NCBI GenBank assembly: GCA_024516155.1
Contig: JAJJXM010000136.1
Coordinates: 1-42,954 of the forward strand
Direction of reading: 5' to 3'
Length of the DNA: 42,954 nucleotides
DNA from: Pyronema omphalodes
Taxonomy: Eukaryota > Ascomycota > Pezizomycetes > Pezizales > Pyronemataceae
Part shown: positions 1-8,341 of the stretch, in pieces
How positions within the stretch are numbered: position 1 is the stretch's first letter
Layout of the letters: the number at the start of each line of letters is the position of its first letter
Notes under the pieces: model-generated
What the model was told of the DNA's origin: nothing
The model's input: the letters and a program-made list of their open reading frames with translations, nothing else
The model's database searches: none
Translations under genes and position numbers: made by a program

Positions 1-126
1 CGTTCTGCCTGATGTGTAGTGATTATTCGTGATGCAGTATGGGCAATTTAGACATATTACTTCCCGTTCAACATTTCTCAGATTGTCATGCAGACGGTTA
101 GTAAAGTCTCTGCCAATTGAGTCCAT
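1..126 (-). CDS. partial open frame with CxxCxxC motif, unknown
   Basis: An open frame on the minus strand begins at an ATG at 126-124 and runs off the left edge without a stop. It can be extended upstream for about 14 more codons before an in-frame stop. The visible peptide has a CLNCPYC motif near its end, which could be part of a zinc-binding site. I do not recognise the family. It is short and the flanking DNA looks like decayed repeat sequence, so this may be a remnant or a chance frame. Confidence 0.2.
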   Translation of the reverse strand, partial: MDSIGRDFTNRLHDNLRNVEREVICLNCPYCITNNHYTSGRT

Positions 127-2043
127 GTCCTCTATTATCAATTGGGTACGTAATTGATCTGTGTTGCCTCAGTTTATGTGGTTGATCCGGGATCGGTATT
201 CCACCGCTCCATCGTGTTGTTTCGGCATTACGCACCTGTTGTCGCTTCAACCTAAGACCTTATCATCTGATGTCTATACTCCCGTCCCTTTCATGGTCAA
301 CGGAGACATAAGTACTGTTACGCGGCTCCGCGTGGATCGTATGTACGACCGCATTATGGATGGACATCTGCCAGACTACGGCGTTACTGTACAGGTTGCA
401 AGAATTGCATCGAGAGTTGTTATATCATCGTCCAATCGTCCAGAGGAGGAATACCAGAACATAATATCGTGGACACGCATATCGCGAGCTCGAACGTACT
501 GCGGCCACACTTCGGCGCTTCGGACAGCAACGTTATGAAGGGCTGTTCCCGGAGGTAATCCGGTTGTGACTTGAGCGTGGAAACTCAAAAGGCTTCTACA
601 GCGTCAGCACTGACTATATCTAGGACCATTTCAAGATAGACCATTACAAGGTGATGGGTTGTTGACGTAACAGAGAAAATGAAACATGGAGTTTTTCAGA
701 TGACGAGTCTGGGCGTCATGTATCACAGTCGTCGTATAGCGTATGACGAGTAACAGTGATTAGCAGATGGAGGAGGATACACAGCACGTTCTGCCAATAC
801 GATGTAATGGCCAATACGATTACTGTTTACATGTCGAAGGACATACCGAAACAATGATTCCGCCAGTGAGGACGTTCGTCACCCTCCGTGATAGACCACG
901 CAATATGATAACGTAATTCTTGACCGAACTTTTATATGAATCCCCGCCACGTAACAACCAGAACGTATCTATTACGAATCTCCGGGACACATTAGAACAG
1001 CTGCACGAGATTGCGTAATGGTGTACCGTCATCGACGTTATGCTGATACGAAAGCGGAAAGAGGATGATGAATCATATTGGGGACACGTATATTCCACGC
1101 ATTGCCTCTGCCACTGGACATCAGCAGTAGGCAAAGCATCCGCCCGGGCAGCATTCGAAGTAACAACAAAGTAATGACGTAATACGGTAGGCCATGTGAC
1201 AAGCCGTGTCTGTGACGTGTATGAGAACGTCATCGGAGATGATGAATTTACGCCTAACTAGGGACGGCACATCAATCAGGAACGTGATTTGCCGGCGTCA
1301 TTGCAGGGAGACAGTCGGCGAAATATGGGCATTTGCTGAACCGCTATCCATATATAATAGTCCCACCACCCCCCGATCCATATGAGTACCAGCCCTTCAT
1401 CAGCGGTACTTGTCTGAGCCATTGTCCTCCATCGCTACTCAAACCGCCAAGAATGGAACATGCGATATCACCAACTTTGACTATTTTTAATTTACTTTTC
1501 CATGCCCAATGCGTTATACTTCCATTACTTCAAAGCTTCATCCATATTCACTGCAAGGTTGGAAAATGTTTGCTCTAGTCCCTGTTCTGCATATTTGAAT
1601 GCTGATGTTGAGCAGAAATCAGTTCCTGATGTAAGGCTATTGATTTTTGGGGACCTCCAGGTAAGATTGCAGTCCTGGTAATGCAGGATGACGATTGACC
1701 ACATATTTGACTTAACCACAAATGGCCAGCTAAACTCTCAAATTGACATGTAAAAACCTGCAACATGGACAGGAGGATGGCCTATCATCTGAATGAGGCA
1801 ATACAGTGAGCATGCCTGCCATACCAATGTGAAAAGCAAATTAACAGGAGGGCAAACGTTCCACTCTATGCCGAAGGTGTTTATCTCAGTCTTGGGCAAA
1901 TATTTCATCTTCTTTGAAACGGTTCACGCCGTCATTTACCATAGATCAGTTGGTGGTCCCTCGCTGTCGGCATGAGGTTTGTGACTTTCAACTATATCTG
2001 GCCGTACCATGGGATGTTACGAGGCCTGGATCAGGAAAATAAT
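127..2043. other. unassigned flank, no recognisable gene
   Basis: This stretch has only short open frames on both strands (longest 125 to 137 codons at 161-538 plus and 820-1233 minus), and none shows a domain I recognise. An 11-bp direct repeat (gccaatacgat) occurs twice around 793-814. The segment ends at the TA dinucleotide where the pogo element inserted, so it is the pre-insertion left flank. It is probably old repeat-derived DNA, but that is inference. Confidence 0.4.
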
Positions 2044-2045
2044 TA

Positions 2046-2070
2046 CAGTCGACTCGGTTTATAAGGGTAC
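2046..2070 (+). repeat. pogo left terminal inverted repeat
   Basis: Starts CAGTCGACTCGGTTTATAAG and is preceded by TA. Its reverse complement is at 21530-21554 with a single mismatch (GTAC against GTAT at the inner end). Confidence 0.9.
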
Positions 2071-2353
2071 TATCTATAAGAATACCCACTGTAAAAGGGT
2101 ACCGGCCGCGGTCCGGACGGTTTTTGTATGCGAATTAAGGGTATCCCAGTGTACTAGAATATCCTTAAGAAATTGCCGAAAATTTGTATGGTACCCTTGT
2201 ACAGTGGGGCGGCTGGTGATGTGGCTGAGGTGCGATTTGTGTGGCGCCATGTGAAAAAAGAAAAAAAAGGGGGGCTGGATAGTGCTTGCGGGGACCTAAT
2301 TACGGCCCGTGCATTGCTCCATCTCATGTCTTTGCACGTCAACCACCGCGAAC

Positions 2354-2876
2354 ATGACAGAAAAAAAGACTCGGCAGACATGGAGCGAGGGAGAAACGAA
2401 GCAAATTTGCGAGTTCGCTCAGGACTGGGAGAGGAAGCGTGGGATGAAGCCTCCGTGGAGGGATATCAAGCAGGGGTGGGAGTCGCAGTACCCACAAAAG
2501 GTATTCCTGGGTGCTCCAGGGTTGTTTTCTTTGGGTGCGTTCATTTATCAACGAAGAGTTCTGTAGATCATAAGCCAGTCGACAATTCCCACCGTGTTAA
2601 AAAACTCCTCACAATATCTGTCCTCACAGAACCTCGACCGCCACCGCTCCCGCAGCGTCAATTTCACTCACTTCCATGATGCACTCTACGCATGGATGAA
2701 GGCCATCGACATGCATACCACTGTCACTGGGGACATTTTGCTCACCAAAGCAAAGAAAATGTTTCCCCAGCTGTACCCTGACAGACAAATGCCAAAGTTC
2801 TCTCAGGGCTGGCTTGACAGTTGGCAAAAATAATACGGTGTAAAACAATACCTGCAGCATGGTGAAGCGAGCAGCG
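2354..2876 (+). pseudogene. pogo-like transposase, 5' half
   Basis: This encodes the N-terminal DNA-binding part of a CENP-B/pogo-type transposase. Exon 1 runs from the ATG at 2354 to 2500 and begins MTEKKTRQTWSEGE. A likely 78-bp intron (2501-2578, GTATTC to CCAG) follows. Exon 2 from 2579 continues in phase 0 through a helix-turn-helix-like stretch and a CENP-B-type segment containing LYPDRQMPKFSQGWLDSW. A TAA at 2831-2833 interrupts the frame just before YGVKQYLQHGEASS. At 2876 the gene is cut by the Gypsy-1 LTR. The first two bases after the target duplication at 13559-13563 complete the split codon, and the frame resumes there. The protein binds the element ends in the intact family; here it is dead. 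Confidence 0.85.
2501..2578 (+). other. probable intron in pogo transposase
   Basis: The segment starts GTATTC and ends CCAG. It is 78 bp long, a typical fungal intron size, and in phase 0. Reading through it gives a stop; removing it joins WESQYPQK to STIPTVLKNSS, which reads as a continuous helix-turn-helix region. Confidence 0.65.
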
Positions 2877-4119
2877 TGTCACACCCTATATGGTGTGAGT
2901 ATAGAATAGGTAACATGTATAACATTATGAGAACATGGCAAACTCGACAGGAGAATGAATAATAAGGTTAGTATCCCGGGCCGGAACCCCCTGAGGAGCT
3001 CCAGCTAGCCACGTCACGTGATTAGTGACTTTCCGAAAGGACCTCACGAGGATCCCGGCCCAAAACATCGCTACCTGTTAGTCACTGTCAGTTTGGGAGG
3101 ATCACAGATGGATGGGAACGAGGAACAACTTACCTCATGGGTGTCGACTTACCCATGAGAAAACTACAGATGACGCTGATGGAGACAGAAGACGACCGCG
3201 AAGGGACACCTCCTTATACTTGACGATGTGTTCAACCAAGCACGGCTACCAGAAGGCTTGCAAGAGAAAGGGATTCTCAAGAGAATGCACGGCAGACGAA
3301 TGGGATCATCCAAAGTCTGAGTTGGACGGATAGTCGGCCAAGGAACAAGGCAGAGTCTAGTCAGCCAACAGGAGTGGGGCTCAGGACAAGGGTCAAGATT
3401 GCCTTGGCATGAGACGACGTCCTGCAGCAGGGAACACCACTCAGGGAAAATGTTGGATGGAACTGATATGACGCGACCTTAGGCCAATGACTACCAACTG
3501 CAAGATAAGACGGAGATTGCGTACACACCAGGGTGTGGATGCGCGCAAGTGTGCGCAGGTGGGGCAGTTATGATATCACACAAGAATGTGACGGGGCAGT
3601 GCGCTCCGGTAAGGCATAGTCTGCCTTATGATGTCAGATTCCTTCACTCGCAATCGAGATTCTCTAGGCAGATCTATGATCAAGACGACTCATAGGATAT
3701 ATGACTCACATGTCAATATCAGAGGAGTCACTGCATTATGCGCTCAACTGGCGTGACCCTCCACTAGGCGCTTAACCCCAATACCTGATTGGAAGGTGTG
3801 GTAGCACGGCGAGGAATGTCAAGGATTAATCTGACACGAGGTCATCATGCAAGTAAGCAATTAATATAATTGCGCACACAGCAAGATGCCAGCCATCGGC
3901 AGATTTGTCAAAGAAATGACTCACGTCTTATCTCCTGAGCTTAGTTTGGAAGTTGGTTCCCTTGGGAAGTCTGGGCGAACTTGTAGACGAAAGTCTATAG
4001 AAGACCCTAAGTCTTCCCACCGTCTCCTCCAGCATCAGCAACCTGATCTCTACCTACGACGTTACCTTTCGAACACCAATACCTCAAGAGAGACCCTTAA
4101 GTTTATTCGGCCTGTGATC

Positions 4120-4132
4120 GATTAGTTTACTT
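4120..4132. repeat. left target-site duplication of the ORF1-only element
   Basis: gattagtttactt, repeated exactly at 5916-5928. The uninterrupted 3' LTR has one copy at the matching place (near 13448). Confidence 0.85.
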
Positions 4133-5915
4133 TCGATCCAGTGCTCGCCCCCCTTTCTCCTCGTCTGTAGTTGCGCAGACTCCTCTCTTTATCTTGTTGA
4201 GAACCTCTCTACTATGTCTCAACGCCATCTCGACTCTTTCAGGTTCAGGAGCACCGTTAATGTCGGGTCCCCTCCTCCACCTTCCTCCGAAAGATCCACA
4301 CCGACACCTAGTGGAGCGCGTAAACGCCCCACCATCCCACCTGCCGATAATGAACCAAGACCAGCCACCGCAGGCCTGTCACTTGCCGAACCAGACCGCC
4401 AACTGCTCCTCCAGCTATCCCTACAAGTCGAGCGAATGGAGAAAGCCTTGCTTTCTTCACAAGCCACCAGGACCAACCGCATACGCGAACTCGAGAAACA
4501 AGTCGCTTCGATCACGGCAGAGCTGAACCGTACGCGCCGACAACTCACCGCCACCCCTGCACCCCACATGCCACCCGGCGACCCCACCGCAAGGGGAAGG
4601 TCCACCACTCGGGCCCCAACCCCAGCCGCCCCCAAACCACAGAAACCAACCACCGGCAACCTTACCTGGGCTGAACGCATCTCCGCATCAGTTGAAGGCA
4701 AAGATCAACAATTCACAACCATGTCGCGCAAAAAGAAGAAGCAAACACCGGCCCCCATCATCCCGAAAGCCCTCCCCCGTATCGAAAGGGAGATTATCAT
4801 CACACTGGACAACCCAACACTGACTAGGAGTCGAGAAAAAGAAGCCACCAACGTGTTGATGTGCCTCAACAACGACGTACTGATGGCCAACAATATCCCT
4901 CTTCCCCCACTCACTCTTGCAAGGATCAATGACCACAACAAACTGGTATTGACGACCAACCCTACCAGCCCGGCCTCTGCATACGAACCATATATGCAGA
5001 TGCTCCTCAACAGAATTCACTGGCTGAAACCAATATCCGGAACCAACAATAGCCGCTGGACTAAATTCCTAGTCCACAACATCCCAACCGCAGCCAATGG
5101 TGTAGGCGTGAAAAAGCTTATCGAATCGACCTACCCCACCCTGAAACTCATGCAAGAGCCTCGCTGGCTAGTCCCAGATAACCGCCGCCTCAACAAACAA
5201 GCCTCCATGATGGTGATCGCCCTCAGCGGTGCTGTCAACCTCAACCAAATCGGCACCAACAACCTCTTTCTCTGTAACCGGAAGTGCCGGATTACCGAGT
5301 ACTTCTCCTGGACACCAACCACCCAATGCCGGAACTGCCAGGTTTACGGCCACCACACCTCTCTCTGCAAAGCTGGGAAACCCACCTGCGCTATCTGCGC
5401 CCAACCACACAGCACTAAGGACCACCAATGCCCTGTCCCCTCCTGTCGTGCCGGTAAGGCCTGCACCCACCCACCTGTGAAATGCGCTCTTTGCAGTGCT
5501 GCTCACCCAGCAACCAACCCTCTTTGCCCCGTACGGATCAAACATCTCCCGGCCGGGAAAGGCAAGGCCCCCGACGCTGATAATGATTTGTCCATGGAGC
5601 GCGAGCTCTAATGACTGCACAAATATCTTTCCACACTTGACAAACTCCCCACATGACCCGCGTAAATCGTAGCTTTTTCCTTTGTTTGTTCTTGTTTTGA
5701 AGAGCTAGTTTAGGTTTCCTTTGTAGGGTGAATATGTTTTGTTTTTGTTTCTGTTTTGTTTGAAAGACCCTGGGCATAGCCGGATCTCCTGTACATAGTA
5801 TTATAGGTCGCGCGGGTGGTTGCATCCCAGAGCAACTGCGGTGTTGCAGGGTATGGGCATGAAGTAGGTGGAGCGCAATAGCCATAGTAGCTCTAGTCGC
5901 AATAAACAAAGATCA
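4133..5915 (+). mobile_element. ORF1-only non-LTR element (half-LINE)
   Basis: A 1783-bp insertion in the Gypsy-1 5' LTR, bounded by an exact 13-bp duplication of gattagtttactt and absent from the 3' LTR. It has an 81-bp leader, one intact 465-codon frame resembling a LINE ORF1, and a 304-bp trailer. The trailer has T-rich stretches and ends caataaacaaagatca, with AATAAA close to the end. There is no endonuclease or reverse transcriptase, so it cannot have moved by its own enzymes. The long variable-type duplication and the 3' AATAAA suggest LINE-mediated insertion. The 3' end lacks a long poly-A tail, which is the weak point. Confidence 0.75.
4214..5611 (+). CDS. LINE ORF1-like nucleic-acid-binding protein, intact
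   Basis: This frame encodes 465 residues from the ATG at 4214 to the TAA at 5609-5611, with no interruption. A Pro/Thr/Ser-rich N-terminus is followed by a probable coiled coil around residues 60-115 (heptad-like leucines in LLLQLSLQVERMEKALL). A central domain of about 200 residues follows that I cannot name. The C-terminus has three Cys/His clusters: CRNCQVYGHHTSLC (a perfect CX2CX4HX4C knuckle), CAICAQPHSTKDHQC and CALCSAAHPATNPLC. The same arrangement occurs in ORF1 of the LINE at 21871-28563. In LINEs this protein coats the element RNA. No RT frame follows, which is unusual. Its intactness beside a decayed host LTR suggests recent insertion or selection. Confidence 0.85.
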   Translation: MSQRHLDSFRFRSTVNVGSPPPPSSERSTPTPSGARKRPTIPPADNEPRPATAGLSLAEPDRQLLLQLSLQVERMEKALLSSQATRTNRIRELEKQVASITAELNRTRRQLTATPAPHMPPGDPTARGRSTTRAPTPAAPKPQKPTTGNLTWAERISASVEGKDQQFTTMSRKKKKQTPAPIIPKALPRIEREIIITLDNPTLTRSREKEATNVLMCLNNDVLMANNIPLPPLTLARINDHNKLVLTTNPTSPASAYEPYMQMLLNRIHWLKPISGTNNSRWTKFLVHNIPTAANGVGVKKLIESTYPTLKLMQEPRWLVPDNRRLNKQASMMVIALSGAVNLNQIGTNNLFLCNRKCRITEYFSWTPTTQCRNCQVYGHHTSLCKAGKPTCAICAQPHSTKDHQCPVPSCRAGKACTHPPVKCALCSAAHPATNPLCPVRIKHLPAGKGKAPDADNDLSMEREL

Positions 5916-5928
5916 GATTAGTTTACTT
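5916..5928. repeat. right target-site duplication of the ORF1-only element
   Basis: gattagtttactt, an exact copy of 4120-4132. The Gypsy-1 LTR resumes here with cctagcttcttgggg. Confidence 0.85.
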
Positions 5929-6148
5929 CCTAGCTTCTTGGGGATTCTATTTGTTGAATACCTTTCAAACGAAGAACGACTGATCGAATAAGCCTCTCCA
6001 TTGAAAGCCTCAATAGCCAGGTACACACTATAAACTTAAGGCTCAAGCTACTAAGTTTACTTTTCGACACGATTACGGAAGACCCTCTTCTAGGGCAAGA
6101 AACACCAGCACTCCTCCAACGAATTACAAAGAAAAACTTCAATCTACA

Positions 6149-8341
6149 ATGGCCTAACGCAGACTTACCGGCGGTGCCACCCACAACGATGGACTTGATG
6201 CGCCTATGGATGATTCTGTCAGCATCACCCGTCCTCGTTCCTGGGAGGAAGTCACCTCTGTGGGACAACCAAGGGTTCAACATGGAACCACCCTTCACCT
6301 AGGCGAGGTGCCACAGTGGGTTACTGTAATGATGGAAAGGATGACTTCGACCGAGGAGGACATTAAGAGATTGATGGAAGCAGCTGGAACAGGGGCTGCA
6401 ATGAACGAAGAATTGCAACGGATGAAGGGACTCTATCAGGAGATGGCCCAGGGGATGCAGAAAGCTTACGACATCCTAGCGAAGAAGGGGAACCTGGACC
6501 AGGAAGTCAACCTTCAAACTGTTACCAGACTCATTCAGGCCAGCAATGACTTTGCCGGCCAAGTTTGGAGGACAATTGGCGAACTTGCCACAGACACTAA
6601 AACAAAAGAGGCAGCCAATCAAGCGGCTGCGGAAAGACTCAACCATGGCATTCAGACAACAAATGCCATCCTCGAAGCCTTTGCCCAGAGGCAACTACAA
6701 ATCGACAAGGAAATCGAGGAATGGGCGTGCTTTAAAAATACACAAGATGCCATTCGGGAGCAAGACGATGAACAGAGGGATAGGCGGATTGCAGCTCTTT
6801 CTCGAGCTGAAGAGGTGCACCAGCAACGCCTGCTGGATTATGAGGAACAGAGAGAGGAGGAAAAATTGGAATTGGTAAACAAGGTTATTGGCCTTGTTAT
6901 GTCAAAAATCCAGAAGAAGGAGCACTTCGATGCTAAGTCCCTAACTGAGGCTATGCATGAAGAGATGACTCCCAGACCTCCCTCACTCGGCAGGGCACCA
7001 GAGGTCCCCTTACCCCCATCGGTAGATGGATCTCCCGAAAATGTTGGAAGAAATGGTGGTAGAGGAAGTAAGCCACCAGGAGGAGGACTACCGCCACCGC
7101 CACCACCCCCATGTGATCCTTCGGACGGCGAGGATTCAGATGATTCATATATCAGAAAGGCTTTGGAAAGGAAGCGCCAGGAGCGCAGGGGAAAGGCTCA
7201 ACAGAGGAAGCCTGGAGCAAAGAATGCGACGGAGGCATTCGTGGAATCACTTGTCGCAAAACAGCAGCAAGCAGGGGTTAATGAGCCAGGGAGACCTAAA
7301 ATGCCGGAGATGAAGGCTCCTCAATATTTTCCTGGGAAAGACAAGAATTTGTTCAGGGCTTGGTGGATGACAGTTCAGGACTATATCGCAACATAAGCCA
7401 AGGCGTTCCCAGATGAGGATGACCAGGTGAAATGGGTAGGCAGTTTACTTACTCATAAGGCTCTGAGTTGGCACCAGGAAAGGCGCAAATCAATTCAACG
7501 ACAAGGGTTAAAGGATACCTGGCAAGCTTTCTCAAGCTCTATTGAAACAAGGTTTGAGGATAAGCGGGAAGCCCAGAAGGACGTTAAGAGGATTACGGAA
7601 CTCCAGCACGATGGAGATATTGATGACTACATTACAAAATCAGAGGACCTAAATATGCGTGTGGGAGCAATCGGTCCGATGTATAGGAATGTCATTTGGG
7701 AGGCTATGACGCCTGCCATTAAAAAGATGGTATATCAAAGGTTTGGGGGAATCCCAACTGATGATGAAGGAATGATTGATGCAGTTAAGGAAGCTGCTCA
7801 TGTTGTGGAAAATTTGGAAGAAGAATTAAAGGGTCATAAGAAAAAGACTTTGGAAGTGCGGGAGGACCGCCATAAGGATAAAGGAAAGAACAAGGAAACT
7901 GTGCGCCCCAAGGAGGTGCAGCACAAGGATAAGTTCAAGGATAAAAAGGAGAAAAAGGTTTTTTCTGGAAAAAAGGACAAGAAGTCCATCTTTGCGTCGG
8001 GGAGGGAAGCTCTGCAGAATGTTCCTCAGAGCGAAATCGATAATCATGAAAAAGATAAGGCTGACTGTTGGAGGTGCGGAAGATCTGGACATAAAATGTT
8101 CGATTGTTATGCAAAGAAGACAGTTGGGGGAACAGAGCTCTCTGGTGAAGGAAAGGTTGCTTCCTCTGGCAAGAGGAAGAGAGACGATGATGATGAAGGA
8201 AACAAAGGGCAGGAGAAGCCCAAAGAAAATAAAAAGACAAAGACCGCAGCAGTGCGGCAGGATGACGACGATGAGATAATGGAAGATGCTCAGCCTAGGA
8301 TTTGGGCGATTGAGCAAAATGATGAGGAGTCGGATTTTTAA
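6149..8341 (+). pseudogene. gag: Gypsy-1 gag, two nonsense codons
   Basis: This is the structural polyprotein of Gypsy-1. The likely original start is the ATG at 6149, but its third codon is TAA (6155-6157, consistent with CAA to TAA). An in-frame ATG at 6206 opens a long frame that stops at TAA 7394-7396 after VQDYIAT and then continues in the same frame to 8339-8341. Together it is about 730 codons, long for Ty3 gag. The N-terminal 250 residues are helical and charged, probably coiled coil. Next come a proline-rich segment (around GGGLPPPPPPP), the gag core (TWQAFSSSIETRFEDKREA), a lysine-rich linker and one zinc knuckle, CWRCGRSGHKMFDC (CX2CX4HX4C, near 8067-8108). An acidic tail ends it. 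pol follows in the -1 frame. Confidence 0.85.

Larger units (their letters stand above)
2877..6027 (+). repeat. Gypsy-1 5' LTR, interrupted at 4133-5915
   Basis: It aligns along its length with 12206-13558 once 4133-5928 (insertion plus duplicated target) is removed. It starts TGTCACACCCTATATGG and ends GGTACACA. It carries a palindromic E-box TCACGTGA at 3014-3021. The probable TATA box reads TATAGAAG (3996-4003), where the 3' LTR has TATAAAAG. A cluster of A residues near 3060-3070 replaces G residues found in the other two copies of this LTR. Confidence 0.9.

Noticed and set aside
820..1233. 137-codon minus-strand frame
   Set aside because: No recognisable domain, low-complexity serine runs and no supporting context. 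It may be chance, so it is not called as a gene.
3112..3333. Open frame of 73 codons shared with 12354-12662
   Set aside because: It lies inside the Gypsy-1 LTRs and is shared because the LTRs are copies. The third LTR copy does not keep the frame.
4219..5020. Long minus-strand frames opposite the ORF1-like gene
   Set aside because: They are shadows of the GC-biased coding frame at 4214-5611, which has a clear start, knuckles and stop.
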